DNA of 64,000 nt from Streptomyces novaecaesareae (GCF_000716875.1 NZ_JNWQ01000007.1:54935-118934); one strand, 5' to 3'. Shown: positions 34,977 through 43,982, numbered from the stretch's first letter. Notes: generated from the letters alone by a model not told the origin. Translations and numbers: made by a program.

Positions 34977-36161
34977 GTGACCACCACCATCACCGAGACC
35001 TACGGCGTCGACCCCACTCCGACGCCGCTCGCTCTGCTGCTGCTCGGCCGCGAGGCCGACCCGAACAGCGAGCGCGGCGTCGAGTGCCCCGGTGACCTCC
35101 CCCCGGCCTCCGACCCGAACCTCGTCGAGCGCGCCCGGGCGGCCAAGGCCGCGCTCGGCGACCGCGTCTTCATCCTCGGCCACCACTACCAGCGCGACGA
35201 GGTGATCGAGTTCGCCGACGTCACCGGCGACTCCTTCAAGCTCGCGCGCGACGCGGCCGCCCGCCCCGAGGCCGAGTACATCGTCTTCTGCGGCGTGCAC
35301 TTCATGGCCGAGTCCGCGGACATCCTCACCGGCGACGCCCAGCAGGTCGTCCTGCCGGACCTCGCGGCCGGCTGTTCGATGGCCGACATGGCCACCGCCG
35401 AGCAGGTCGCCGAGTGCTGGGACGTGCTGACCGACGCCGGCATAGCCGACGTGACCGTCCCGGTCTCGTACATGAACTCCTCCGCCGACATCAAGGCCTT
35501 CACCGGCCGCCACGGCGGCACCATCTGCACCTCGTCCAACGCCAAGCGCGCGCTGGAGTGGGCGTTCGAGCAGGGCCAGAAGGTGCTGTTCCTGCCCGAC
35601 CAGCACCTCGGCCGCAACACCGCGGTGCGCGAGATGGGCTTCTCGCTGGACGACTGCGTCGTCTACAACCCGCACCGGCCGAACGGCGGCCTGACCGCCG
35701 AGCAGCTGCGGAACGCGAAGATGATCCTCTGGCGCGGCCACTGCTCGGTGCACGGCCGGTTCAGCCTGGACTCGGTGAACGACGTCCGCGAGCGGATCCC
35801 CGGCGTGACCGTCCTGGTGCACCCCGAGTGCAAGCACGAGGTCGTCGCGGCCGCCGACATGGTGGGCTCGACCGAGTACATCATCAAGGCGCTGGACGCC
35901 GCCGAGCCCGGCTCCAAGTGGGCCATCGGCACCGAGCTGAACCTCGTCCGCCGCCTGGCCAAGGCGCACCCGGACAAGGAGATCGTCTTCCTGGACCGCG
36001 CGGTCTGCTTCTGCTCGACCATGAACCGGATCGACCTGCCGCACCTGGTCTGGGCGCTGGAGTCGCTGGTCGAGGGCCGGGTGCCGAACGTGATCACCGT
36101 CGACCCGGAGACCGAGAAGTACGCCAAGGCGGCACTGGACCGGATGCTGGCCCTGCCGTAG
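34977..36161 (+). CDS. nadA: Quinolinate synthase
   Basis: Condenses iminoaspartate and dihydroxyacetone phosphate to quinolinate for NAD, with a 4Fe-4S cluster. The 394-residue product is the long actinobacterial form. Motifs are ILGHHYQRDEVIEFAD, CGVHFMAESADILT, CTSSNA, LPDQHLGRN and VHPECKHEVV, with cluster cysteines in the CGVHF, CEx-type HPEC and terminal CSTMNRI segments. The GTG at 34977 has GAAGGG 9 bases upstream; TTG 34947 would add 10 residues. nadB and nadC are not adjacent. Confidence 0.95.
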   Translation: MTTTITETYGVDPTPTPLALLLLGREADPNSERGVECPGDLPPASDPNLVERARAAKAALGDRVFILGHHYQRDEVIEFADVTGDSFKLARDAAARPEAEYIVFCGVHFMAESADILTGDAQQVVLPDLAAGCSMADMATAEQVAECWDVLTDAGIADVTVPVSYMNSSADIKAFTGRHGGTICTSSNAKRALEWAFEQGQKVLFLPDQHLGRNTAVREMGFSLDDCVVYNPHRPNGGLTAEQLRNAKMILWRGHCSVHGRFSLDSVNDVRERIPGVTVLVHPECKHEVVAAADMVGSTEYIIKALDAAEPGSKWAIGTELNLVRRLAKAHPDKEIVFLDRAVCFCSTMNRIDLPHLVWALESLVEGRVPNVITVDPETEKYAKAALDRMLALP

Positions 36162-36173
36162 CCGGATCCCAGC

Positions 36174-36219
36174 ACGAAAGGGCGGGCCCCCTCCCACCGG
36201 AGGGGGCCCGCCCTTTCGT
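36174..36219. terminator. Bidirectional terminator after nadA and pspAA
   Basis: A 17-bp perfect stem beginning ACGAAAGGGCGGGCCCC and ending with CCCTTTCGT, loop about 12 bases, between convergent stops. Confidence 0.85.
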
Positions 36220-36237
36220 CTGGCAGCGGCCGCAGCG

Positions 36238-36531
36238 TTACTCGGGGAAGCCCGGGATGACGCCTTCGCCGTCGGCCATCAGCAGCTCGCGGACCTCGTC
36301 GATCGTCGCGTCGGCGTTCGGCAGGATCAGCTCGGACGGCTCCAGCGAATCCAGCGGCACCGGGGTGCCGAACTGCTTCACCGCGTCCAGCAGCTTGCCG
36401 TAGGCCTGGCGGAAGAGCTCCTCGTCCCCCGAGTCCACTGCGGTGACGAGCTCCGCGTCGAGCTCGTTGAGCAGGTTCAGGTGGTCCTCGCCCACCTCGA
36501 ACTGCCCTTCACCCATGACCCTCATGATCAT
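36238..36531 (-). CDS. pspAA: PspA-associated protein PspAA
   Basis: A 97-residue protein of the PspAA family, found beside pspA in actinobacteria. It begins MIMRVMGEGQFEV, the typical start, and is rich in acidic residues with ELDAELVTAVDSGDEE. Its gene lies 37 bases after pspA on the same strand. It is thought to work with PspA in membrane stress response; its mechanism is not settled. Confidence 0.87.
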   Translation of the reverse strand: MIMRVMGEGQFEVGEDHLNLLNELDAELVTAVDSGDEELFRQAYGKLLDAVKQFGTPVPLDSLEPSELILPNADATIDEVRELLMADGEGVIPGFPE

Positions 36532-36568
36532 GCCGTGCGTCTCCCTGGTTCGTGGGGTCGAGCTCAGA

Positions 36569-37375
36569 TCACTTGTTGTAGTTGATGCGCGGGGTGTCCT
36601 GCTGCTGCGGCGGCTTGGCGTCCTGCGGCTTGCCCTGCTCGATCGCGGCCGGGCCGGACGCGGGACCGCCGGACAGCTCGGCCTTCATCCGGGCCAGCTC
36701 CAGCTCGACGTCGGACCCGCCGGCCACGCGCTCCAGCTCGGCCTCGATGTCGTCCTTGCGGCCGAGACCGCTCGCGTCGTCGAGCGCGCCGGAGGCGAGC
36801 AGCTCGTCGATGGCACCGGCCCGGGCCTGCATCTGGGCCGTCTTGTCCTCGGCCCGCTGGATGGCCAGGCCGACGTCGCCCATCTCCTCCGAGATGCCCG
36901 AGAAGGACTCGGCGATGCGGGTCTGCGCCTGCGCGGCGGTGTACGTCGCCTTGATGGTCTCCTTCTTGGTGCGGAAGGCGTCCACCTTGGCCTGGAGCCG
37001 CTGGGAGGCGAGGGTGAGCTTCTCCTCCTCGGCCTGCAGCTGCTGGTACTGCGTCTCCAGATCGGTGATCTGGGACTGCATGTTGGCCTTGCGGGTCAGC
37101 GCCTCGCGCGCGAGGTCCTCACGGCCGAGGGACAGCGCCTTGCGGCCCTGGTCCTCGTACTTGGCCGACTGCTGCTGGAGCTGGGTCAGCTGGAGTTCGA
37201 GGCGCTTGCGCGAGGTCGCGACGTCCGCGACACCACGCCGTACCTTCTGCAGCAGTTCGAGCTGCTTCTGGTAGGAGTAGTCGAGCGTCTCACGGGGATC
37301 CTCCGCCCGATCCAAGGCCTTGTTCGCCTTGGAGCGGAAGATCAACCCCATACGCTTCATGATTCCGTCGCTCAT
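36569..37375 (-). CDS. pspA: Phage shock protein A (PspA/IM30)
   Basis: A peripheral membrane protein of the ESCRT-III-related PspA family that protects damaged membranes. The 268 residues are nearly all helical: MKRMGLIFRSKANKALDRAEDP at the membrane-binding helix, then coiled coil (about 30-215) with the PspA core YQKQLELLQKVRRGVADVA, and a disordered tail ending INYNK. The ATG 37375 gives MSDGIMKRMG, as usual for Streptomyces. The 302 bases upstream to 37678 contain no clear promoter or other gene. Confidence 0.94.
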   Translation of the reverse strand: MSDGIMKRMGLIFRSKANKALDRAEDPRETLDYSYQKQLELLQKVRRGVADVATSRKRLELQLTQLQQQSAKYEDQGRKALSLGREDLAREALTRKANMQSQITDLETQYQQLQAEEEKLTLASQRLQAKVDAFRTKKETIKATYTAAQAQTRIAESFSGISEEMGDVGLAIQRAEDKTAQMQARAGAIDELLASGALDDASGLGRKDDIEAELERVAGGSDVELELARMKAELSGGPASGPAAIEQGKPQDAKPPQQQDTPRINYNK

Positions 37376-37677
37376 GGGCCTCGGGTGCCCCCTTCTCCGG
37401 CCTGCGGTCTCTATCTCGTTACCAGACACGACGAGTGTATGTGCAGCGAGCCCATCGCCGCAGTGCACCTGCCTGCAACAAGACTGCTACAGCGACCAGT
37501 GGCGTTTCCTCATCCCCCGGGTGGATCCGCCCCTCATCCCCTCCATCGTCCATCCGACTGATCCCCTACGGGAAGTCCCCGGGAATGCCGGGTCCGGACG
37601 GCCGGCTCGCGGTATCGATATGCGTTCGGTTCCGAGGGCACCCGTGGAAGCCGCTCCGCACCCCGTACGCTGGTGGT

Positions 37678-38277
37678 GTGTTCCGACGCCGTTCAGATGA
37701 TGCCGCCGCCTCCGCCACCGTGCTGGAGAAGCAGGACGAGACGCCCCAAGGCCGCCACCCGGAGGCCAAGAAGGGCCGCCCCACCCCCAAGCGCAGCGAG
37801 GCCGAGGCCGGCCGGCGCACCAGGGTGACGGTGCCCAAGGACCGCAAGGAGGCCTCCCGCCAGGCGCGCGACCGGATGCGGGCCGAGCGCGAGAAGCAGC
37901 GCCAGGCGCTGATGAGCGGCGACGAGCGCCACCTGCCGGCCCGCGACAAGGACCCGTGGCGCAAGTTCGCCCGCGACTACGTGGACGCCCGCTGGTCGCT
38001 CGCCGAGTTCTTCCTGCCGGCCGCCGTGGTCATCCTGGTGCTCAGCATCATCAAGGTGACCCAGATCCAGGTGCTCTCCACGCTGCTGTTCCTGCTGTTC
38101 TTCGTCTTCGTGATCCTGGACTTCGTCCGCCTGGGCCTCGGTCTGCGCAAGCAGCTCGCCGAGCGCTTCCCGAACGAGAACACCCGCGGCACGGTCGCCT
38201 ACGGGATCATGCGCACCCTGCAGATGCGCCGCCTGCGACTGCCCAAGCCGCAGGTGCGGCGCGGGGAGAAGCCCTGA
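37678..38277 (+). CDS. DUF3043 membrane protein
   Basis: A 199-residue protein: a basic, Lys/Arg/Glu-rich N-terminal half with DRKEASRQARDRMRAEREKQ, two transmembrane helices (about 118-136 and 141-160), and a basic C-terminus. This fits DUF3043, widespread in actinobacteria and unstudied. The start is GTG at 37678. TACGCT lies 6 bases before it, so the mRNA is probably leaderless. The TGA overlaps the proposed CTG start of the methyltransferase gene. Confidence 0.83.
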   Translation: MFRRRSDDAAASATVLEKQDETPQGRHPEAKKGRPTPKRSEAEAGRRTRVTVPKDRKEASRQARDRMRAEREKQRQALMSGDERHLPARDKDPWRKFARDYVDARWSLAEFFLPAAVVILVLSIIKVTQIQVLSTLLFLLFFVFVILDFVRLGLGLRKQLAERFPNENTRGTVAYGIMRTLQMRRLRLPKPQVRRGEKP

Positions 38278-39176
38278 CCGCCGAACCGGTCGACTCCGGC
38301 TGGGCCCCGCCTTCCTGGGAGGGGCCCGGCCTGTACGCGCTTCCGGGGCAGGGCGACGGCGGCCACGACCGGCTCGCCCAGGAGCGTCGGCTGCCCTCGC
38401 GCAGCGGGTCGTTCGCCGGCGGCACCGCCGCCTGGCTGGACCGGCTCGGCGGACTGCGCAACTACGTGCGCCAGGAACTCGTCACCCGCCAGCTCGCCGA
38501 ACAGCTCACCGGCCGCAGCGCGCAGCGCGTCCTCGACATCGGCTGCGGCCAGGGCACCCAGGCGCTGCGGCTGGCCCGGGCCGGCCACTACGTCACCGGG
38601 ATCGACTCGGACCCGGTCGCGCTCGGCGTCGCCCAGGGGGCGCTCGCCGAGGAGCCGCCGGAGGTCAGCGGCCGGCTCCAGCTGCTCAGCGGGGACGGCC
38701 ACCAGTGCGGGCGCTGGTTCGGCCCGCGCAGCTTCGACGTGGTGCTCTGCCACGGCGTCCTGATGTACCTGCCCGACCCGGACCCGATGATCGCCTCGCT
38801 GGCCCGGCTGCTGGCGCCCGGCGGGCTGCTCTCGCTGCTGGTCCGCAACCGGGACGCGCTCGCGCTGCGGCCCGCCGCCGCCGGCGACTGGCGGGCCGCC
38901 CTGCACGCCTTCGAGAGCGACCGGTACTACAACCGGCTCGGGCTGGCCGCCCGCGCCGACCGGCTCGCCGACCTCTCCGTCACCCTCTCCGAGGTGTCGG
39001 TGCCGATCCGGCACTGGTACGGCGTGCGGGTCTTCACCGACAACGCCCCCGACGACGCGGCCCCGCCGGTGGACGGGCGGCAGCTGGCCCAGCTGCTCGA
39101 AGCCGAGGACCGGGCCGGCCGCACCGACCCGTACCGGCAGGTCGCCGCGCTGCTGCACGTGATCGGGTCGAAGTAG
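38274..39176 (+). CDS. Class I SAM-dependent methyltransferase (CmoM/SmtA-like), probable CTG start
   Basis: The 300-residue product has the SAM-binding motif VLDIGCGQG near residue 86, an acidic residue in GIDSDP near 109, and DVVLCHGVLMYLPDP as motif IV. The WYGVRVFTDN block near the end resembles CmoM/SmtA tRNA methyltransferases. No ATG, GTG or TTG exists between a point 318 bases inside the DUF3043 gene and residue 65 of this protein. The CTG at 38274 overlaps the upstream TGA (CTGA) and has GGGGAG 5 bases before it, so translation there is likely coupled. An internal GTG at 38466 would lose N-terminal residues. Substrate is inferred. Confidence 0.82.
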   Translation: MTAEPVDSGWAPPSWEGPGLYALPGQGDGGHDRLAQERRLPSRSGSFAGGTAAWLDRLGGLRNYVRQELVTRQLAEQLTGRSAQRVLDIGCGQGTQALRLARAGHYVTGIDSDPVALGVAQGALAEEPPEVSGRLQLLSGDGHQCGRWFGPRSFDVVLCHGVLMYLPDPDPMIASLARLLAPGGLLSLLVRNRDALALRPAAAGDWRAALHAFESDRYYNRLGLAARADRLADLSVTLSEVSVPIRHWYGVRVFTDNAPDDAAPPVDGRQLAQLLEAEDRAGRTDPYRQVAALLHVIGSK

Positions 39177-39198
39177 CCCCACGTGGTCCTGCCGGGGC

Positions 39199-39399
39199 CT
39201 ACGCCTCGTGCAGGCTCATCGAGTAGATCACCCGGTCGTCCTCCAGGAGCACCGCCGTGTCGACGCCGTCCTCCGCGAGCTGCTTCCAGCTCTCCCCGAT
39301 CCAGGTCTCGGCGTCCCCCTGGCCGGCGAACTCCTCCTGGCTGCCGCCGGGCGTCACCGCACTGCCGTCCGCCTTCTCGTACCGCCACGTCCACGCCAT
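39199..39399 (-). CDS. Small conserved-type hypothetical protein
   Basis: A 66-residue acidic protein rich in aromatic residues, beginning MAWTWRYEKADG and ending YSMSLHEA, with the middle ETWIGESWKQLAEDGVDTAVLLEDD. The ATG has GGGAGGAG 6 bases upstream, and codon use matches real genes. It converges on the methyltransferase gene and diverges from cobU. No function known to me. Confidence 0.78.
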   Translation of the reverse strand: MAWTWRYEKADGSAVTPGGSQEEFAGQGDAETWIGESWKQLAEDGVDTAVLLEDDRVIYSMSLHEA

Positions 39400-39496
39400 G
39401 TCCGGCTCCTCCCACCGACGACACTGCCTGTGTTGCTGCGCACCATAGCCTGCCCGGCCCGATCTTCCGTATGCCTGGTCGGGCAGGATGGGCCGC

Positions 39497-40069
39497 ATGG
39501 CGACCCACCCCCCGCTCCCCCGGACGCTGCTGCTCGGCGGCGCCCGCTCCGGCAAGTCCACCCGCGCCGAGCAGCTGCTCGCCGGCCACCCGGACGTCCT
39601 GTACGTGGCCACCGGCGGCACCCGGGACGGCGACGCCGAGTGGGCGCAGCGGGTCGCCCTGCACCGTGAGCGCCGGCCGGCGAGCTGGCGCACCGCGGAG
39701 ACCTGCGACCTGGAGGCCGTCCTGGCCGACACCGCCGACCCGGCGCCGGTGCTGGTCGACTGCCTGGCCCTGTGGCTGACCGCGGTGATGGACGAGTGCG
39801 GCGCCTGGGACGACGCGGTGTGGGCGGACGGCGGTGAGGTCGCCGTGCAGCGGCGCTGCGAGGCGCTGGCGGCGGCCTGGGCGGCGACCGGGCGGACCGT
39901 CGTCGCGGTGAGCAACGAGGTCGGCATGGGGGTCGTCCCGGGGACCGCCGCCGGCCGCCGGTTCCGCGACACCCTGGGCCGGCTCAACATGGCCGTGGCG
40001 GACGCCTCCGAGCGCGTCCTGCTCGTCGTGGCCGGTCAGGTGCTGACCGTCAAGCCAGCCGCGGGCTGA
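39497..40069 (+). CDS. cobU: Bifunctional adenosylcobinamide kinase/GTP:phosphate guanylyltransferase
   Basis: Phosphorylates adenosylcobinamide and attaches GMP, in the late stage of cobalamin synthesis or salvage. The 190 residues have the P-loop GGARSGKST near residue 12, the VATGG strand and the HRERRPASW motif with the guanylylated His. VSNEVGMGVVP is a family block near 142. ATG 39497 is preferred over 39488 by ribosome-binding-site spacing. First of a cobU-cobT-cobS group. Confidence 0.93.
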   Translation: MATHPPLPRTLLLGGARSGKSTRAEQLLAGHPDVLYVATGGTRDGDAEWAQRVALHRERRPASWRTAETCDLEAVLADTADPAPVLVDCLALWLTAVMDECGAWDDAVWADGGEVAVQRRCEALAAAWAATGRTVVAVSNEVGMGVVPGTAAGRRFRDTLGRLNMAVADASERVLLVVAGQVLTVKPAAG

Positions 40070-40097
40070 ACACCTTCGGCGTGTAGCCTTCCCGACG

Positions 40098-41213
40098 ATG
40101 GACACGACCGTGGATCTCGATACGTTCTCCTCGCTCGTCGAGCGCCCCGACGAGAGCGCCCGGCGGGCCGCCGAGGAGCGCTGGCAGGCGGCCGGCCGGC
40201 CGCGCGGCGGGCTCGGCAAGCTGGAGGAGCTGGGCAGCTGGCTGGCCTCCGTACAGGGGCGCTCGCCGGTGCGGCCGGTCTCCGCGCCCAAGGTGCTGCT
40301 GTTCGCCGCCGACCACGGCGTGGCGGCACTCGGGGTGTCCCGGCTGCCCGCCGAGGGCGGCACCGCGGCCCGGGTGCGGGCCGTGCTGGACGGCTCCGCT
40401 CCGGTGGCCCGACTGGCCTCGCGCTACGGCGCCGAGGTGCGGATCGTCGACGTCGCGGTGGACACCGACCCGGCGGACTTCCCGGACGAGGTGGTCACCC
40501 ACCGGATCCGGCGCGGCTCCGGGCGGATCGACATCGAGGACGCGCTCACCCCGGAGGAGACCGCCCGGGCGTTCCGGGCCGGCATGGCCGTCGCCGACGA
40601 GGAGGCCGACGCCGGCACCGACCTGGTGCTGCTCGGCGACCTCGGGGTCGGCTCCACCACGGTGGCCGGCGTCCTGGTCGGCGCGCTGTGCGGGACGGAC
40701 GCGGCGGCGGTCACCGGGCGCGGCTCCGGGATCGACGACCGGGTGTGGATGGTCAAGTGCGCCACCATCCGGGACTCGCTGCGGCGGGCCCGGCCGGTGC
40801 TCGGCGACCAGCTGGCGCTGCTCGGCGCCACCGGCGGGGCCGACTTCGCGGCGATCACCGGCTTCCTGCTGCAGGCGGCCGTGCGACGGCTGCCGGTGGT
40901 GCTGGACGGAGTGGTCTCGGCGGCCTGCGCGCTGGTCGCCCAGCGGATCGCCTTCCGGGCGCCGGAGTGGTGGCGGGCCGGGCAGTCCAGTGGCGAGCCC
41001 GCGCAGGCGAAGGCGTACGACCGGCTGACCCTGACCCCGCTGCAGGACCAGGGGATCATCCTGGGCGAGGGCGTCGGCGCGCTGCTGGCGCTGCCGCTGC
41101 TGCAGGCGGCGGGAGACGCGCTCGCCGACGAGGCGCCGAAGCCGTACGTGCCGGCCGCACCGAAGGAGCAGCCGAAGCTGCCCTCGGCGGCGGACCTGCT
41201 CAGGAGGCTGTAG
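40098..41213 (+). CDS. cobT: Nicotinate-nucleotide:dimethylbenzimidazole phosphoribosyltransferase
   Basis: Makes alpha-ribazole phosphate for the lower ligand of cobalamin. The 371-residue product is family length. It shows GGLGKLEELGSWLA, the FAADHGVA motif near residue 74, GDLGVGSTTVA near residue 181, and GATGGADFAAITGFLLQAA near 243. The catalytic Glu lies near the C-terminus in DQGIILGEGVG. It starts 28 bases after cobU; TAGCCT 8 bases before its ATG suggests a possible leaderless internal transcript as well. Confidence 0.95.
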   Translation: MDTTVDLDTFSSLVERPDESARRAAEERWQAAGRPRGGLGKLEELGSWLASVQGRSPVRPVSAPKVLLFAADHGVAALGVSRLPAEGGTAARVRAVLDGSAPVARLASRYGAEVRIVDVAVDTDPADFPDEVVTHRIRRGSGRIDIEDALTPEETARAFRAGMAVADEEADAGTDLVLLGDLGVGSTTVAGVLVGALCGTDAAAVTGRGSGIDDRVWMVKCATIRDSLRRARPVLGDQLALLGATGGADFAAITGFLLQAAVRRLPVVLDGVVSAACALVAQRIAFRAPEWWRAGQSSGEPAQAKAYDRLTLTPLQDQGIILGEGVGALLALPLLQAAGDALADEAPKPYVPAAPKEQPKLPSAADLLRRL

Positions 41214-41234
41214 CACCAGGGGCTTCGACAACAT

Positions 41235-41268
41235 GACCCCCAGCTCCCCGTCAGGGGCGCTGGGGGTC
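41235..41268 (+). terminator. Terminator-like hairpin between cobT and cobS
   Basis: GACCCCCAG pairs with CTGGGGGTC across an inner CCCC/GGGG pair, followed by TGTTCTG. CAGGGCTTCGTA is then repeated twice (41278-41302). It may lower readthrough into cobS. Confidence 0.6.
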
Positions 41269-41324
41269 TGTTCTGTGCAGGGCTTCGTACAGGGCTTCGT
41301 ACGGGGCAGTGAGGAGTGAGGGCG

Positions 41325-42116
41325 ATGACGGACCGCCGGGATCGGGCCACCTGGGGGGACGGGCTGCGGTTCGCGTTCGGGACCCTGTCGGTGCTGCGGG
41401 TGCGGGTGGAGCGGTGGGACCGGGCTGCGGGGGCGCGGGCGATGGTGGCGGCTCCGGTGGTGGGGCTGGCACTGGGGGCCCTGGCGGCCGGGGCGGGGGC
41501 GCTGGTGGCCTGGCGGGCGGGCGGGCCGCTCGGCGCGGTGACGGCGGTGGGGGTGCTCGCCGGGCTGACCCGCGGGCTGCACCTGGACGGCCTGGCGGAC
41601 GTCGCGGACGGGCTGGGCAGCGGGAAGCCGGCCGAGGACGCGCTGCGCATCATGAAGCAGTCCGACATCGGCCCGTTCGGCGTGCTCACCCTGGTCCTCG
41701 CGCTGCTGGCGCAGATCGCGGCGCTGGCCGGGCAGTTCGGGCACTCGCCGCTGCGCGGCGCGCTCGCGGTGCTGGCCTCGGCGGCGGCCGCCCGGTGCGC
41801 GCTCGCCTGGGGCTGCCTGCGGTCGGTGCCGGCCGCCCGACCGGGCGGGTTGGGCGCGATGGTGGCGAGCACGGTGACACCCGCCGGGGCGATCGCCGGG
41901 ACGGCCGGCACGGCACTGGCCCTGGCCGCGCTCGGACTGTTCGACGGATGGTCAGCCCTCCGCCTCCCGCTGGCCCTTGTGCTCGGGGCGGGCTGCGCCC
42001 GGCTGCTGCTCGGACGGTGCGTGCGACGGTTCGGCGGAATCACCGGGGACGTGCTCGGGGCGATGGCCGAGACCGCCGCGACCGGCACGTTGTTCGCCCT
42101 GGCGTTGCTCGGCTGA
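41325..42116 (+). CDS. cobS: Adenosylcobinamide-GDP ribazoletransferase (cobalamin synthase)
   Basis: Joins adenosylcobinamide-GDP and alpha-ribazole to form adenosylcobalamin at the membrane. The 263-residue protein has about six hydrophobic helices. GLTRGLHLDGLADVADGL near residue 80 is the metal-binding DGLAD motif, followed by MKQSDIGPFGV. The ATG 41325 fits a GGAG at a long spacing; GTG 41316 is the alternative. Separated from cobT by a hairpin. Confidence 0.94.
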   Translation: MTDRRDRATWGDGLRFAFGTLSVLRVRVERWDRAAGARAMVAAPVVGLALGALAAGAGALVAWRAGGPLGAVTAVGVLAGLTRGLHLDGLADVADGLGSGKPAEDALRIMKQSDIGPFGVLTLVLALLAQIAALAGQFGHSPLRGALAVLASAAAARCALAWGCLRSVPAARPGGLGAMVASTVTPAGAIAGTAGTALALAALGLFDGWSALRLPLALVLGAGCARLLLGRCVRRFGGITGDVLGAMAETAATGTLFALALLG

Positions 42117-42371
42117 CACCGGGCGGCGCGTGATCCCACCATGCGGACTACCATGCGTGGAGCACCGCAGCCCTGCACCGTGGCAGGTCCTGCCGCCCGG
42201 CGCGTACCGAGGAGCCGGGACCTCTGGTGTGCGTGCCCGTCCGGCGGGTGCGCGTAGCCAGGGGGCCCGGACCCGGAGGCCCGCCGGCGGACGGCCTGCG
42301 ACGGCGGGCTGCGCCGGCGCGGCAGCCTCGCCGCGACCGGCCGTGGACCGCGAAAGAACAGGACGCATTAC
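42117..42371 (+). other. Leader region of pepA
   Basis: The 255 bases contain a TACCAT -10 candidate at 42149-42154, then about 210 bases of leader with several strong GC-rich stems, among them GAGG-agccggga-CCTC near 42211. It does not match any riboswitch I know. AGGA precedes the pepA GTG. Confidence 0.35.
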
Positions 42372-43871
42372 GTGACTGCATTGTCTGTGAGCACCTCCTC
42401 CGCCGCCTCGCTGCGCGCGGACGCCCTGGTGGTCGGTGTCGCGAAGGGCCCGAAGGGCATTGTGCTGGCCCCCGGCACCGAGGCCGTGAACGAGGCGTTC
42501 GAGGGCAAGCTGGCCGAGGTCCTCAGCACCCTGGGCGCGACCGGCGCCGAGGGCGAGGCCGTGAAGGTCCCCTCCCCCGCCGGCCTGAAGGCCGCGCTCG
42601 TGCTCGCGGTCGGCCTCGGCGAGGCCGAGGAGGGCTACGCGCTGGAGGCTCTGCGCTGCGCCGCCGGTGTCGCCGCCCGTACCCTGGCCGGCACCAAGAA
42701 GGTCGCGCTGGCCCTGCCGGTCGAGTCCGCGGAGGAGGTCGAGGCGGTCGCGCTGGGCGGCCTGCTCGGCTCGTACGCCTTCGGCACGTACAAGGCCAAC
42801 GGCAACGGCAAGGAGCCGGTCGGCGAGCTGGTCGTGCTGGCCGCCCGCAAGGGCAGCAAGGACGCCAAGGCCGCCGTGGAGCGGGCCGCCGCGATCGGCG
42901 AGGAGATGAACCGCGCCCGCGACCTGGTCAACACCGCGCCGAACGACCTGAACCCGAAGAGCTTCGCCGCGATCGCCCAGGCGGCCGGCAAGGAGCACGG
43001 CCTCAAGGTCGAGGTGCTGGACGAGAAGGCGCTGACCAAGGGCGGCTTCGGCGGCCTGCTGGGCGTCGGCACCGGCTCGGTGAACCCGCCCCGCCTGGTG
43101 AAGGTGGCCTACACCCACCCGAAGGCCAAGGCCACCCTGGCGTTCGTCGGCAAGGGCATCACCTACGACTCGGGCGGCATCTCGCTGAAGCCGGCCGGCC
43201 ACAACGAGACCATGAAGTGCGACATGGCCGGCGCCGCCGCCGTGTTCGCCGCCGTGGTGGCCGCCAAGCGCCTCGGCCTGGCCGTCAACGTGACCGGCTG
43301 GCTGGCGCTGGCCGAGAACATGCCGTCCGGCTCCGCCACCCGCCCGGGCGACGTGCTGCGCATCTACGGCGGCAAGACCGTCGAGGTGCTGAACACCGAC
43401 GCCGAGGGCCGCCTGGTGCTGGCCGACGCCATCGTGCGGGCCGGCGAGGAGAACCCGGACGTCATCATCGACGTGGCCACCCTGACCGGCGCCATGGTGA
43501 TGGCCCTGGGCAACCGGATGTTCGGCGTGATGGCCAACAGCGACGAGCTGCGCGACGACCTGCACGCCCTCGCGGGCGAGGTGGGCGAGCAGTCCTGGCC
43601 GCTGCCACTGCCGGCCGACCTGCGCAAGGGGATGACCGAGTCGACCATCGCCGACCTGGCCAACATGGGCGATCGGATGGGCGGCGGCCTGGTGGCCGGT
43701 CTGTTCCTGAAGGAGTTCGTGGCCGAGGGCATCGACTGGGCGCACCTGGACATCGCCGGCCCGGCGTTCCACGAGGGCGCGCCGTTCGGCTACACCCCGA
43801 AGGGCGGCACCGCGAGCGCGGTGCGCACCCTGGTGCGCTTCGCCGAGCGGACGGCCAACGCCAAGGCCTGA
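42372..43871 (+). CDS. pepA: Leucyl aminopeptidase (M17)
   Basis: Removes N-terminal residues in the cytoplasm with a two-metal site. The 499-residue product has an N-terminal macro-like domain (about 1-165) and the catalytic domain. The metal and catalytic motifs are FVGKGITYDSGGISLKP near residue 257, KCDMAGAAAV near 280 and the signature NTDAEGRLVLAD near 340. The GTG at 42372 has AGGA 9 bases upstream. Monocistronic by its flanking terminator. Confidence 0.95.
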   Translation: MTALSVSTSSAASLRADALVVGVAKGPKGIVLAPGTEAVNEAFEGKLAEVLSTLGATGAEGEAVKVPSPAGLKAALVLAVGLGEAEEGYALEALRCAAGVAARTLAGTKKVALALPVESAEEVEAVALGGLLGSYAFGTYKANGNGKEPVGELVVLAARKGSKDAKAAVERAAAIGEEMNRARDLVNTAPNDLNPKSFAAIAQAAGKEHGLKVEVLDEKALTKGGFGGLLGVGTGSVNPPRLVKVAYTHPKAKATLAFVGKGITYDSGGISLKPAGHNETMKCDMAGAAAVFAAVVAAKRLGLAVNVTGWLALAENMPSGSATRPGDVLRIYGGKTVEVLNTDAEGRLVLADAIVRAGEENPDVIIDVATLTGAMVMALGNRMFGVMANSDELRDDLHALAGEVGEQSWPLPLPADLRKGMTESTIADLANMGDRMGGGLVAGLFLKEFVAEGIDWAHLDIAGPAFHEGAPFGYTPKGGTASAVRTLVRFAERTANAKA

Positions 43872-43891
43872 TCCGAGCGGATCTGAGCCCC

Positions 43892-43927
43892 GACGGGGGC
43901 CCGGCGCGGGTGCGCTGGGCCCCCGTC
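43892..43927 (+). terminator. Terminator of pepA
   Basis: GACGGGGGCCC pairs perfectly with GGGCCCCCGTC, 14-base loop, 21 bases past the pepA stop. Confidence 0.8.
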
Positions 43928-43982
43928 GGCGTTCCCGCGCGGGTTACCTGCGAGTAAGCCCGGAATCCCCACCGCACCTCTG

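Noticed and set aside
39400..40097. Cobalamin riboswitch before cobU/cobT
   Set aside because: No B12-box or adjoining conserved elements in the short gaps; genes are tightly packed.
42227..42371. GTG-started frame with GAGGAG in the pepA leader
   Set aside because: It overlaps pepA out of frame for its whole length, has a 12-base spacer and an Arg/Pro-rich shadow composition.
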